NCBI GenBank assembly: GCA_963576565.1
Contig: OY755046.1
Span: 68,601,719 to 68,665,718 of the forward strand
Direction: 5' to 3'
From: Aspidapion aeneum
Lineage: Eukaryota; Arthropoda; Insecta; Coleoptera; Brentidae
DNA length: 64,000 bases
The notes beneath the pieces are model-generated. The model made no database searches. It was not told where the DNA came from and worked only from the letters and a program-made list of their open reading frames with translations. This document shows positions 1-11,682 of this stretch, piece by piece. The position numbers and the translations under genes were made by a program. How positions within the stretch are numbered: position 1 is the stretch's first letter; each line of letters starts with the position of its first letter.

Positions 1-235
1 AAGTTGCCATGTAAAGGTTTTTACAGAATAAAAATATTTCGCAAAATAAGAGATTATTAAAAATGTAATTTTTTCAAAAACTCTCTGTATTAGCGAAACC
101 ACGGGGTATAGCTAAATTCTGATACACCATTTTTAAGGGCTCAAAAAAAGAGCACGGTAAGGTGCAATCAGAAAATCAATATCCTTAATAATAACCGAGT
201 TTCCTATTTAATCCCATCGAAAATGGGACACGCTG
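1..235. mobile_element. Right arm of a long-palindrome (foldback) element, cut by the window edge
   Basis: This stretch matches, with small differences, the right arm of the complete element at 51579-53067, including the terminal GGGACACGCTG followed by TA at 236-237. The element therefore extends to the left of the window. The TA at the border fits a Tc1/mariner-like target, but no transposase is present, so the superfamily is an inference. Confidence 0.85.
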
Positions 236-421
236 TACATAATTATATATTGTCTCAAATTTTCAATATTCCAAAAGGTTTAGCTTAAAACTTCTTAAGC
301 TTCATAAATAAAAACATGAAAGTTTTGTATTTACCATGTTTTGACATATATTTTAACAAATTCTTTAAGTGGGGTGTACAGAGTGCTACAAAGATAATAT
401 ATTTTATTAAAATAAATAATG

Positions 422-482
422 TTAGAGACCCTGTATGTATGACATATTTTTTTAAAATATTTCATAGATACAGGGTCTCTAA
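422..482. repeat. Small inverted repeat (MITE-like hairpin)
   Basis: Arms beginning TTAGAGACCCTGTAT and ending ATACAGGGTCTCTAA enclose an AT-rich loop. The first 25 bases or so recur at 9273-9294, where they are interrupted by an insertion. This copy therefore acts as an empty-site reference for the element at 9295-9906. Confidence 0.7.
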
Positions 483-1884
483 ATAGTATAAGACAGGTCG
501 AAAGAAGAAAAAAGTTTTGGCCAAAGCTTTTGAGTTTTTATGTCTGCTTATGATTTTGACCAAAACCTTAGAGTAATAATAAGGTTATTACTCTGAGACC
601 AAAACTGTTTCTTTCTTTTGAATACATCTTAGAAATAATGTTTGTAGGAATACATACATGAAATAAATAAAATATATTATTTTCTTAGCACTCATTATAT
701 TAATTGTATTTAATAAATTATGTATGTACCTATAGATTTAAAAAAAACTGCCAGCTTATTTTTTTTTATTTGACTAAACTTTGTAACTGCCAAGCTATTG
801 CTTTCGTAAGTATCTCAAAAACACAAAGAGCTTCTTCCGCAATATACTAGTATAGACAAATTAGACGTTTTAGAAGAAAAAATTTATAAAGTTTCAAAAT
901 TTTGGTTGTGAACTACCAGTATACAGATCCGAAGAGTTCTCCCTTCCCTCCAAGGGGAGCTTCATCCCCTTTTGCCCAAAACAGCACCCTTTAAAGGTGA
1001 CCATGACGGTTTTTTGCGTTTTGCACCTAACTGTAACCCTGACGAGAAAAAGTTATAGAACTTTTTAGATTCTCCAATAAATTTTCCACAAAAATTGTCA
1101 TATATTTTTTTGCAGATCTTCTACCCAACGCTCATAAATGACCTTTAAAAATTATCTTAGTTTTCAGCGCTAACAAAAAATGAGTCTTCCGCCGTTTTTT
1201 GCATCGATTATCTCGAAAAGTATATTATAAATAAAAAATGTATGAAAGCAAAATTGTAGAGCAGTTTTTTTTTTCTATAAGATCCATAACATATGATAAT
1301 TTTTATACTTGTGCATTTTCTTTTGTTCAACCCGAAGTAAACAAACTTGAGAAATCAATTTATCATCATATCATTGAGAAGACAATATTTCCATTTCGAA
1401 AGTAACTTCAGCAAGTCGGCAAAGATCGGAGAAGACGAATAAGTGTGGCGGGGCCGATCGTCGCTTCGAATTTAACGACTCACGGAGAGGACTTTTTATT
1501 TAAACAGGGAGTTCATAACCAAAATTTTAAAACTATTAATTTTTTCTTCTATTCCTCGTTTTTTCATCTAATTTGCCTACACTATACCGGTGGTAACAAA
1601 AATCTGTAAAGGCACAAACATTTTTGTGTAACTTTTTGCTGAAAATTATATTGCATTAATTTTGTTTAGATTTTGGAGAAAAACACTTTTCCTAAAAAAA
1701 ACACAAAACTATATTTGATGTAAGGTAATTTTTTGGAAAACAAATTAAGTTAAAAAACTTGACAAGTATTATTTATTTGTAGTTTAAAATCTATAATTAA
1801 TTTTGTATAGCTTATTTAAAACCCTAACTCTGTGATTCGTTTATTTTGTAAGTTTAGCTTAGTTCTTTGTTTGAAACTCGTAGA
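483..1884. other. Intergenic, no recognised gene
   Basis: AT-rich sequence with no open frame of note, no splice-bounded conserved exon and no RNA gene that I recognise. A moderately GC-rich patch near 1420-1500 has no coding signature. Confidence 0.6.
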
Positions 1885-1891
1885 CAATGAG

Positions 1892-2352
1892 TAGAAATAA
1901 AATTTCGGACACCCATTGTCTCTATTTGTTTTAAACACGACGTTTCCATTAGTAAGTATCTCTAACCGTTTTCAATTGTAAACTGTCCGTTTACACTTAA
2001 AAATGGTCAGTTTACACTTGAAAACTGTCAGTTTACACATGAAAACTGTCAGTTTACACTTGAAAACTGTCAGTTTACACTTGAAAACTGTCAGTTTACA
2101 CTTGAAAACTGTCAGTTTACACTTGAAAACTGTCAGTTTACACTTGAAAACTGTCAGTTTACACTTGAAAACTGTCAGTTTACACTTGAAAACTGTCAGT
2201 TTATACTTGAAAACTGTCAGTTAACACATGAAAACTGTCAGTTTACAATTGAAAACTGTCAGTTTACACTTGAAAACTGTCAGTTTACTTACTAACCGAA
2301 ACGTTGTGTTTAAGATAAATAAAGACAATGAAAGTCCGAAATTTTATTTTTA
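1892..2352. mobile_element. Foldback-type element with an internal 21-bp tandem array
   Basis: Inverted arms of about 65 bp lie at 1892-1957 and 2284-2352 (left arm carries AAATAAAATTTCGGAC, right arm its complement). Between them is the tandem array listed next. Long inverted arms enclosing simple tandem repeats are the layout of foldback elements. There is no coding capacity for a transposase. Confidence 0.7.
1983..2286. repeat. 21-bp tandem repeat, about 14 copies
   Basis: The unit GAAAACTGTCAGTTTACACTT repeats head to tail with a few substitutions at the edges. Because 21 is divisible by three, it produces a spurious open frame of repeated SLHLKTV; this is not a protein. Confidence 0.95.
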
Positions 2353-2700
2353 GCTTAGTTGTTATATTTCTCTAAAAAAACATTAAAACTGGCCTACAAA
2401 AAAAAACACTTTTCTGCGCACACGTGACTATCGACACTCGAAAAAAAATGCAGCTTTTATGCCACGTGTGACATAAAACGTGTAAAATTGCCTTAAATGT
2501 CTATGTAAACTTGTAATTCGTCTAGATTGCATTAACTCTTTTAAAATCTGCTTTTCAAAAAAAAATTGTACACCTATCATGGGTTTTTATATTGCAGGTG
2601 TACAAATTTTTTTGATAAGTAGTATAGATAGAGAAAACTTTTTATTTATAATATTTACCTCATATTGAGGTTACTTAGTAGCTTTTTTATCAAATTTCTC
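2353..2700. other. Intergenic with one short hairpin
   Basis: The only structure seen is a small hairpin around 2560-2615 whose arms read TTGTACACCT and AGGTGTACAA. No gene is supported. Confidence 0.5.
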
Positions 2701-2705
2701 GAACA

Positions 2706-2875
2706 CTGGCGCACCAAGGAATATGTCTTAGAGGGGGGTCCGAGGCTTCTGGGGGGCCCGAGGCCTTATGATTATTTTAACTTTCTATTCGTGTAATATG
2801 TTAAATATATTTTATAAAATCTTAGAGTTGGGGGGGACTTCGCCCCCCTGGGTGCGCCTATGAACATAACCTCCG
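2706..2875. mobile_element. MITE-like element with GGCGCACC-type ends
   Basis: Ends read ACTGGCGCACC on the left and GGGTGCGCC on the right, with a G-run-rich interior. A relative with similar ends lies at 20645-20800. Non-autonomous; superfamily not assigned. Confidence 0.6.
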
Positions 2876-3425
2876 CAACTTTCGTATTGTTACGTATAAT
2901 ATGGAATGGCTGCAATGTTGAATTTTTTTGTTACCCAGTTCTGTCTGTGTTTTTATGTAAAGTGTATAATGTTAAAATATAAATTTGATGCCATTATAAT
3001 ATACAGGGTGTGCCAGATAAAAGTAACTATATGGCGATTTCAGAAACGGTAAACGATACAAATTTGGTTAAATGAGAAAAAATTTGCGATATTCCAAGCC
3101 CTGATCCGTTGCTATATCGAAAGTAAAAATATCTCCTATAAATTAAACAAGTTTTTGTGGCTAATCGAGTAAAAAAAAAGTTTTTGTTCTATTATATTTT
3201 TCCGTGGATCCAAGATTTAATGGACACCTAATAAGTGTTGACAGTTAACTGTTTCGTCCTTATGGGACTCCTCAGAACACTGCTTGGTCAATGTGACACC
3301 CTTGCGAAGTTAATCAGACCGTTTTGTCTCTTATCCCACGTCTATAGTGAGATAACCCTCCCAAGAAGCGTCATCTACCGAGATACGAGAGAAACTAGAA
3401 CAAGAGCAGGTGAGAGTTTTTTTGA

Positions 3426-4440
3426 TGATAAAATGTATAGTTTGTAAAATATGAATTTTCAAAGTTTTTCCATATTGGCCTTATGAGCTAAATGACGTTT
3501 TTACGAATCTTAACACAAGGTGTGGTTTTTTTCGCATCTTTATAGTCCCATTATACAGTGGCGGATCCAGGGGGGGGCACTAGGGGCACTTGCCCCCTCC
3601 CGAGAAATTTTTGAATACACAAAAAATGAGTAAAAAGTAATGTTTTTGCTAATAAAAATTCAAAATTTTTGCTTGCGGCGCATGAAAGTGTCTATTGTTA
3701 TTATCATCGAAATTACAACCACTGACTAATTCAATAAAATGCTGCTTAAAAAAATATATACCGTTTTTTACCAACAGAGAATGTCACCTAAAGTGCCCCC
3801 CCCCCCCCCCCCGAGAAACACCTCTGGATCCGCTTTTGTCACTGTAATGCAACTCGGTGCTTTTGATGATAAAATGTATAGTTTGTAAAATATGAATTTT
3901 CAAAGTTTTCCATATTGGCCTTATGAGATTTCCTACCCTAAAATTCGCTAAATGACGTTTTTACGAATCTTAACACAAGGTGTGGCTTTTTCGCATCTTT
4001 ATAGTCCCACTATACTGCAATTCGGTGCTTTTGAAGATAAAATGTATAGTTTGTTAAATATGAATTTTCAAAGTTTTTCCATATTGGCCTTATGAGATTC
4101 CCTACCCTAAAATTCGCTAAATGACTTTTTTACGAATCTTAACACAAGGTGTGGTTTTTTCAAATCTATATGGCCTCACCATACTGTAACTCGGTGCTTT
4201 TGATGATAAAATGTATAGTTTGTAAAATATGAATTTTCAAAGTTTTTCCATAATGGCCTTATGAGATTCCATACTCTAAAATTCGCTAAATGACGTTTTT
4301 ACGAATCTTAACACAAGGTGTGGTTTTTTCGAATCTATATGGCCTCACCATACTGTAACTCGGTGCTTTTGATGATAAAATGTATAGTTTGTAAAATATG
4401 AATGTGGTTTTTTCGCATCTTTATAGTCCCACTCTGTGGT
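3426..4440. repeat. ~168-bp tandem repeat array (about 4-5 units)
   Basis: Units begin near GATGATAAAATGTATAG at about 3424, 3866, 4035, 4203 and 4371. The spacing is close to 168 bp except between the first two, which are separated by the MITE at 3556-3844. Units end with the ACTCGGTGCTTTT region. The last unit is truncated. Confidence 0.85.
3556..3844. mobile_element. MITE with CAGTGGCGGATCC ends, TA target duplication
   Basis: Ends CAGTGGCGGATCC and GGATCCGC...CACTG are inverted and flanked by TA at 3554-3555 and 3845-3846. It interrupts one unit of the tandem array, and uninterrupted neighbouring units supply the empty site. The interior has runs of C and G typical of this MITE type. Probably Tc1/mariner-related, from the TA duplication. 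Confidence 0.85.
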
Positions 4441-4854
4441 CCCACTATGGTGCAACTCTGTGCTCGGCGGACGTAGGATGATAGACAAAACGATCTAATT
4501 AACATTCGCAAGGGTGTCACATTGACCAAGCAGTGTTCTAAGGAGTCCCATAAGGACGAAGCAGTTCACTGTTAACAATTATTAGGTGTCCATTAGATCT
4601 TGGACCCCCGTGAGGTTAAGCTTTCGAGCTACCCACGGAAAAATATGAGAGAAACAAAAACTTCTTTTTTACCCGACTAGCTATAAAAACTTGTTTCATT
4701 TTTTACTTTTGTTACTAAAAGTTATGTTTGTCAAAAAATTTTAATATCTCCGCCATCTTGAAAACAAATTTTGGTAAATTTGGTAGTTTTTTAGGCTTTC
4801 TAGTTTTTTTTTGTAACCATTGCTAACTTTGCTATTCTTATAACAACTCTATTA

Positions 4855-5600
4855 TTGGATCATTGGATCATAAAAAATGTGAATTTACTATTAATAGTAG
4901 TTTACCTAACTAGTGCGGAAAAGACACTTTACGCACGAGTTAGGTACACTATTTTTTCTATAAGCGTGAGAAAAAAACTAAAAATTAATCAGAAAATTAT
5001 TTATATTCAAAACGTTTTAATCAAATCAATTATTATTATTCACATTCTAGCGGCTTCTAGAACTGACTGGGGTAGATCTTCGTCCGAAGAATCCATTGAA
5101 AATCTGATTTTTTTGTTTGAAAAATTCAAAAGACGCTTGTATCTGCAAAATTGGCTTTGTTTTGACAGTTTGTTTGTACTTTGTTGCTATGGTGATTTAA
5201 GATGCCAAATCTAAAACCACTAGTGTTCATTGTTGTTTGACATTGACAATGACGATATTTATACCGGGGAGGTTTAAAACTTATAATTTGAACCTATTTT
5301 ACTGAAAACTTTATTTTATCGAAAAGATTGAAAATATAGCAGTATTTTAGTCAATTTGAATATTTTTAGGATATTTCGTGTGCTAGGAAAGATACAAATG
5401 TATTTTGAACGGTCTAAATGTTATAGAACACCTCAAAATCGTAACAAATTTACTTTTCCGCACTAGTGCAAAAAAAAATATTTTTCCGCACTAGTGAGGA
5501 AAAGTGGCACTTTCCACACTAAAATGCGTGCGGAAAAGTGGACTTTTCCGCACGCTTATAGAAAAAACAATTTTTCCCTTAGTTGACTGTGAAACAATCA
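4855..5600. repeat. Repeat region with CCGCACTAGTG inverted motifs
   Basis: The left part (about 4905-4970) contains ACTAGTGCGGAAAAG and a CTATAAGCGTG block. The right part (about 5450-5580) contains several CCGCACTAGTG motifs and CGCACGCTTATAG, its complement. This suggests a degraded inverted-repeat element. The open frame inside lacks conserved features and is not called a gene. Confidence 0.5.
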
Positions 5601-6020
5601 TTTGAGGTAATTTTATCTGGAAGACCCTGTAAAATTAGAAAAATAAGATTAAACGTTTACAAGTAGTATTGGTATATTTATAATATTGTCGAAACACAGA
5701 TTTGTAAATTGTAATTGATGTCTGCCATTTTTTTTTGTAAATAGTTTTATAACTAACATCATTTCCATAAGAATATTAGGAGAGAATAACAAATTTTAAA
5801 CGGTAGAAAAAAGTAAACATTCTTTTCACTATTACATTATTTATTTCTATATTTGTTATCTTAGTGCTTTTAATTTTTTGTATTTTAGTTTATATATTCT
5901 TAATTTTTATTTTTTAAAGACTGTTATACTAATTAAAAAAGCTTTTAAATAAAAAAAAATGTTTTTACTCGAAGTCGGCACTATTAGTAACTTAAGAAAG
6001 TTATTATAAAACAACTTTCC
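5601..6020. other. Intergenic, no recognised feature
   Basis: Very AT-rich sequence with homopolymer runs. I see no coding or structural signal. Confidence 0.5.
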
Positions 6021-6023
6021 TAA

Positions 6024-6190
6024 AGCCCATCACACACAAACTTGCATAGGTCGCGAAACGCGTAGCATGGGGCTTTCAACCAATCAGCGATAGAACACCA
6101 GCAATATGGCCGCTGTTATTCGATCGCTGATTGGTTGAGAGCCCCATGCTATGCGTTATGCGGCCTATGCATGTTTGTGTGTGATGGGCT
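6024..6190. mobile_element. PIF/Harbinger-like MITE with TAA target duplication
   Basis: Arms of roughly 75 bp starting AGCCCATCACACACAAAC fold into a near-perfect hairpin. The element is flanked by TAA at 6021-6023 and 6191-6193. A 3-bp TAA/TTA duplication is the hallmark of PIF/Harbinger elements. Non-autonomous. Confidence 0.85.
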
Positions 6191-6199
6191 TAAGCATTG

Positions 6200-6375
6200 G
6201 CTTTGTTCAAAGAAAAGAATTCCTTAGCACGCATTTAAATCCTCAATAAAAAAAATAAATCTCAACCCTCAAAAAAAGGTTCATTCAATTTTTAATATAT
6301 TCTTTTGTCTAGAACAAGAATCACTTACGCAATGAAGTTATAAATGCACGGTGCATTTAAGTATCTTCTTAAAAG
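6200..6375. repeat. Dispersed repeat, second copy at 53395-53580
   Basis: Blocks such as CTCAACCCTCAAAAAA and GGTGCATTTAAGT are shared in the same order and orientation with 53395-53580. Its nature is unknown. Confidence 0.7.
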
Positions 6376-7190
6376 TGCAAATGAACCGAACCGAACCCTT
6401 ATAATTAGATTTTTGCCTACAATATTTTATATTTTTATTTTATTTCCGATACAACTCTGCACCGCCTCCACACACTTAACGGCTTCAAGAAATTTTAATT
6501 ATTTTATACTTCTTTATATTAAGAATTACGGACAACCAAAATTTTGTGGAATTATGCCTTACTATAAAGGTTAATATTATTTAAAAAAAATTTAAATACT
6601 CAAAATTATTACCAAAAACTGTTTTTTTTTTCAAAATTTTTAAAAAAATTTTAATATATGTGGTGCTAATATTACCATTTTCTATTTATAAAGAAGAAAA
6701 GAAGCCTTTAGATGGTTACAAAAACTCTGAGGCTGCTGGTTCACCACTTACACCACTCATTCGAGAAATACCCAAGTTTTGAGATAAGAAATTGAAAAAC
6801 GTAATTGTAAAGTTTATTGAAAGGAAATCAGTAAAAACGATGCATATAAAATATCTAAAGTGCACCTACCTTAGTTTTCATCTAGTTGCAGGCGTTTTGG
6901 TCGCTTGGAAGATAGGAAAAAACGGGAAAATTGTAGCACTCACGGCGTTTCTTGTGCTTGTTGTCGGTTTCCCGATTGCGACTCCTCGCGCAGACTCGCG
7001 CGTGTCTCGGTGCGGGGATAAGTCATATGCATATACCCCGCGAAATTTGAAATGAAAAATAATATTAAAATATAAAGGTAGCCAAAAGCTGGCAAATAAT
7101 TCTTGCACCAACAAACTCATCTATTTTTTTTTTTGTAAATTTAATAGGTTAAAAAATCGACAGAACAATTACACATCCATCAAAACAATT
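6376..7190. other. Intergenic; small GC-rich patch, no gene
   Basis: A GC-richer patch at about 6945-7045 contains a GCGGGG...CCCCGC hairpin. Short open frames occur on both strands here but have no recognisable domain or conserved composition. Confidence 0.5.
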
Positions 7191-7199
7191 AAACGTCGG

Positions 7200-7800
7200 T
7201 TTAAGTATTGTTCATACTCGTCTTAGTCTTTTGTTTTTGATTAGTATTTGTCCTTTGATTAGTCTTAGCTGTCTTAAACAAAATCGGCTGTTCATACTCG
7301 TCTTTTGTTTTTGATTAGTCTTAGTCATAACCCACTGAAAAAAAAATTCAATTTCAATAAAAAGGTCCCTTTTCAAAAGTCATTTTCTACACAAAACAAT
7401 CTTATTTAACCTAATCTGTGCACGAAACACCGACACGAAAGAACAAAAGCAAAAAAGAAAATAAAAACAAATAAAATTTTGAGGTTAGGTTGAGATTTTC
7501 TGTTAAAAACATGATTAATGGCGGTAAATTCAAAATTTCGGCCGCGCGCTTGCGCTCTTCGGACGCCCTGTAAAAAAAACAACAAATATCAGCTGATGTC
7601 TGTCACTCGTCTTAGTCGTTGTCCTAAGGATTGAAAGTTGGCAACTCTTAAGACAAAGACTAATCAAAAACAAAAGCAAAAACATTGTATGAACACTCCC
7701 ATAAGAAACAGTGGTTTTAACTTTCTTATGACAAGACATATGACTAAACCAAGACAAAAGACTAGACAAAAGACGAGTATGAACGATCCATTAATCATCG
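7200..7800. repeat. Degraded inverted-repeat element
   Basis: The left side (7207-7330) is rich in GACTAATCAAAAACAAAAG-type sequence read in reverse. The right side (7640-7790) has the complementary blocks, including ACGAGTATGAAC near the outer end. The arms are diverged. It looks like an old foldback/MITE; no coding content. Confidence 0.55.
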
Positions 7801-8314
7801 CTAACTTGTCTAAAAAATTAACATGTAAAATATAGCGGAGAGCTGACACTAACTATTTATTGGACATCTCCTAGTGACGTTTGGAGGTTTAAATATGGCT
7901 ACCATTTTTAAACAAAAATATTATATTCTTTTCGTTTATTTCTAACCTTTGTGACGAAAAATGTCTTTGTTACAAAGAAAAAAAATGACCCATATCGCAA
8001 GGTACTTATGAACAATTTATATAAATATTAAAAACTATTGCATTTACGGGAAAATAAGTTCCAAAATCTGGACTTGTAGACCTAGAATTGTAGCACTTAG
8101 CACTGTAGACCTTTTAGTAAATACTGGCGTTTTAAAGTTTGGTGCATCATTTAAATGCCACCCTGTATACTACACTTAAACTAAAAATATGTGGTCGCTT
8201 AAAAATTTTTAAATCTAAAGCTCTATTAACGTTTAACTGATTTTAAAAATCCCTGTTACAAAAACTCTAATAATTGAGTATAAAAATGATACCCACACGG
8301 TTTTAGCAGTAACA
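7801..8314. other. Intergenic, no recognised feature
   Basis: AT-rich sequence without an open frame of note or a clear repeat structure. Confidence 0.5.
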
Positions 8315-8455
8315 CAGTGGGGTACAAAGATTTAGACTTGGGGGGCCCAAAAATCAAAATTAAAATGTATCGATCTGCACTCAATTAGACTCAAGCCCCC
8401 AAGATACGATACGCGCTCAAGCCCCCTCCAGGATATATTTCTGCGTACCCCACTG
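8315..8455. mobile_element. MITE with CAGTGGGGTAC inverted ends
   Basis: The termini CAGTGGGGTAC and GTACCCCACTG are perfect inverted repeats, with GGGGGGCCC and GCCCCC runs inside. A CA dinucleotide flanks both sides. Non-autonomous. Confidence 0.75.
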
Positions 8456-8704
8456 CATAAAATAGTTGAATACAATCATGGGTCAAGCTCGTAGCTATGT
8501 AGCTATAGCTGTCCAGTGTCGAGCTAAGCGCGAGCCGCCTAGCGTCACGTAAACGCGCTAGAAAATCAGCTTAAAATTATTGTGTAGTTTTTGTACGAGT
8601 TTAGAAACTTTAATAATTAAAAGTAAATAATATAGTAATAAAATATTTCAAAAAGTTTTTTTTTAAATTAAAAGTGTTTTACAATAGGCAAAGTAAATGG
8701 TTCT

Positions 8705-8898
8705 ATGATTGGATCCAATACCTTCCTGGTCCATTAGGACACTCCAAGTGAACTCCAGTTGTAAATATCTCAGAAACTGAAGTTCCTACGGAGTTATAGG
8801 TAATAACATAAATTATTAAGAAAAACGCCTTCTACTGCGATGCTCCATTAAAAAGTTAGCAATTTTTAAACTGTCAAAAAACTGTCATTAGCATTAAG
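8705..8898 (+). mobile_element. Family B repeat, left half (interrupted)
   Basis: Begins around ATACCTTCCTGGTCC and matches the left part of the family B copy at 40301. It stops at the hAT-like insertion at 8899 and resumes at 11412. Family B has inverted ends of TACCTTCCTAG type. Confidence 0.75.
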
Positions 8899-9294
8899 CA
8901 GGGGTGGATGGAGAACTGTAAACCGGCCCGGTAAAAAACGGGCGAGCGGCCATATGTCACAGAAAGGTAAAACTACAATACTGCCGTGCATAAGCTATAA
9001 TGCCGTTAACCAACATTTGGACAATTTTTATTTTTTGGTGCCGTCTTAGTCACAACATTATTCTACATCACTTTTTATTAGCAAATCTTCTTTAGCTTTT
9101 GTGGTTTTCAAGAAACAAATAACTTACAGTTATCAAGGAGCATCGTTGGTCTGTTATTTTCCGGGTTTTTTAGGTAGTTAACGGCATTCTAGCTTAAGGA
9201 CGGCAGAATAACGCTAAGAGAAAAAAAATTATTAAAACGACTTCATCATCAGTCTTGGTATTGTACCCCAGATTAGAGACCCTGTATGTATGAC

Positions 9295-9906
9295 CAAGGC
9301 CAACACAAAAATAGAGGCCACGACCCTGAAAAAATCAGCTGTTCTCCCGGGGCTGAATTTTACATTGGGTCTTATGGGAGGTCAGACGTTTTTTTATGAT
9401 ATTTTCAAAATGGCACTACAGATTTCCGCAAAATTTCAGTGAGATATTCTCAGACACCATCCCGATATTCCACCAAAGGTTTGTAAGGAAGCAACATGAT
9501 TAAAAGGTTAAAATCTTCAAGATTTAGCATTCCTTATTTTGAATTCAAATTACCCGCCATGTACCACATGCCAACTGTTATATTTGACATGTATTTGACT
9601 TTGTCATATGTGATTGTCACATTCGCTTCTGCTTTAAACTTAATTTTTGTGTGAGCTAATGAAGCGGCTATGAAAAATTAGGGCTTACTATACATTAAAA
9701 AAAAATTGTTCTGCCAGAATAAAGTAAAAACAATCTCAAAAACGGCTTTATTTAACAAAAAATCAAATATCCATGAACCGTCATTCCAACTTCAAAATTT
9801 TAAAGACAATCAGCTGTGTCGTAACGTGACCATCAAAAAAAAAATCAGCCCCGGATGTGACGTCAACAAAGTGGAGGATCGTGGCCCGTCCATTTTGATA
9901 GCCCTG
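9295..9906. mobile_element. 612-bp insertion with 7-bp target duplication
   Basis: GTATGAC is duplicated at 9288-9294 and 9907-9913. The uninterrupted sequence is present at 422-450, which gives an empty site. The ends are loosely inverted: CAAGGCC on the left, and CAGGGCT when the right end is complemented, followed by a shared GGCCACGA block. Probably hAT-like and non-autonomous. An open frame inside has no recognisable domain. Confidence 0.7.
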
Positions 9907-11109
9907 GTATGACATATTTTAAAGATAAAGAGACGCGACAAACTCTTCAAAGTCAAATTTATTTAAGTCAAAATCAAAGGATGAAAATATCGGTCCTCTT
10001 TACTCTAGCGATGTTTAGAGAGAGACGCACCTTCTGTCCTTGTTAATTCATAGGCGTTGGAAAATAAAAATAAACGTTTTATAACAAAATCTATACAGGG
10101 GGTGACCGACAAACATGTTTGTTTATATGTTGCATGATAATTGATGTCACTCACCGCTGACCATTTAAATTATTTTTTATACGACTGTCTTGTAAAAGGG
10201 GGTTTTGCGCACGGAGAACACGATCTGAAAATGGCATTTTGCGCACGCTGTGTGCAAAACGTTTCGCACACGCTTATGTCATTTTTGCGCACGCCTATGT
10301 CATTTCTGCATACGGGTCTTCCGTCATTATGATTTTTGTTGTTGTCACCCATCAATATAAGTTGGCTTAGTTCCGTAGCAACCGTCACTGCTCGTATGTT
10401 TTGTTGATTAGATACGTCAAAAAATTGTTGAATTTTTAAAGTTTTGTTGTAAAAATGTCGGAAATAAAAACAAGTTAAATTAAAATTTGATTTTTCTTTC
10501 TTTATTAGCAGTCGTATAAAAAATATTGTAAAAAACTCGTTTGAAAACCTCTTTGCACACTCCCTCGACTTGTAGACCGAGCCGAAGCCGAGTGAGTTTT
10601 ATGTCTGGGAAAAGTAGGGCCGGCCGGCCCACTCTGGCTCCCCAGGATCTGCCCAACCAATTTCTTTTTGTACCCCATTTTTTATGCATTTTTGAACCAC
10701 AAGAAAATTCCTTAAAATTATTTCTATAAAGGATATCTCTCTTTATCAGCCCGCCACCCCTCAAGCTCTAATGCCCGGGGCTTAAAGTCCCTCTACACCT
10801 TCCCCCCTTAGTCCGCCACTGCTGTTTTTCTATAGATTTTGCTTACGTTAATATTTTTTTTTGGCTGGGAAAGAAATGTTTGTATTCTAGTTAGTCTTTC
10901 GTCAGCCGGTAATAATAATAATTAAAATTTCATTATTATTACGTATGCAAATTTGTTTTTTTTATTATACCTCTGGACAGTCTTTTCGATAAATATCAAC
11001 ACCATCACGCCCATACCGAATTAATTATTTATGTGGACATTCATTCTCATATGTGACACTTATCGTTGGTTGCTAGTTTAGTTTAATTTTAGTTGATACA
11101 TATTTTTTT

Positions 11110-11350
11110 GCCCCGTAACCGGTTCCGGCCCATTTGGCACCGGCCCATACCGCCCCGGCCATAAGTAACCGGCCTATACGACACTGGCCTATATGACACC
11201 GGCCTATAAGGCATCGGCCTATAAGGCACCGGCCTATAAGGCACCGGCCTGTAAGACACCGGCCTATAAGACACCGGCCTATAAGGCACCGGTTCATAAC
11301 GCACCGGCCATAAGATACCGGCCTATAAGACACCGACCGATACGGCATCG
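11110..11350. repeat. 15-bp minisatellite, about 15 degenerate copies
   Basis: The unit is close to ACCGGCCTATAAGGC and varies along the array. It lies near the right end of the hAT-like insertion. Frames on both strands stay open only because the period is divisible by three. Confidence 0.9.
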
Positions 11351-11411
11351 GCCCAAAGGACACCGGGCATCGGGAATTTTTTTATTTTCCCATATAGGCT
11401 ATCCACCCTTG

Positions 11412-11676
11412 GCATTAATGGATTTTGATTATTGGCATTAATAGATTTTGACCATAATCAGCTCTTACTACAGTATTTTATACAAAAAATTTCAAAAAAT
11501 CGATTCAGTGGTTTAGGAGCTATCGTGTTACGGACAGAAATACACAGACGTCACGAGTATAATGCTAATATGGGTCAAAATATACCCAAATAACAAATTT
11601 TAGGCGTTATCTGAAAAAAAAAACTACGTCGGAAACAATACCTTCTCTAGCCATTGCTGCGCGGGCTAGGAAGGTA
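11412..11676 (+). mobile_element. Family B repeat, right half
   Basis: Resumes at GCATTAAT after the hAT-like insertion and ends GGGCTAGGAAGGTA, complementary to the left end at 8712. It contains the conserved block around GGAGCTATCGTGT and the short ACAGACGTCACGA segment seen in the other copies. Confidence 0.75.
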
Positions 11677-11682
11677 AAAATT

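Larger units (their letters stand above)
3130..4700. mobile_element. Foldback element with internal ~168-bp tandem repeats
   Basis: The left arm (about 3130-3410) and right arm (about 4450-4700) are inverted copies; both carry the block around CTTATGGGACTCC and its complement. Tandem repeats fill the interior. A single-arm relative lies at 50215-50530, and the sequence just left (3000-3100) matches 18830-18925 in inverse orientation, so this is a dispersed family. No transposase was found. Confidence 0.75.
8899..11411. mobile_element. hAT-like insertion, 2.5 kb, near-perfect 8-bp target duplication
   Basis: The left end reads CAGGGGTGGATGG; the right end complements as CAAGGGTGGATAG. GCATTAAG precedes it and GCATTAAT follows, an 8-bp duplication with one mismatch. 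The two flanks join into a normal family B repeat. The 8-bp duplication plus CAGGG-type ends indicate hAT. No transposase frame is intact, so this is a non-autonomous or decayed copy that has accepted later insertions. Confidence 0.75.

Noticed and set aside
2003..2224. 73-residue SLHLKTV repeat protein
   Set aside because: Artefact of a 21-bp tandem repeat; no start context, no flanking coding sequence.
4855..5214. 119-residue plus-strand frame
   Set aside because: Lies in a repeat with CCGCACTAGTG motifs; no domain, no splice support, low-complexity composition.
6792..7120. Opposed 80-87-residue frames
   Set aside because: Mutual shadows over a GC-richer patch with no recognisable motif.
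11073..11441. Repeat-rich frames over the 15-bp minisatellite
   Set aside because: Open on both strands because of the period; composition is that of the repeat only.
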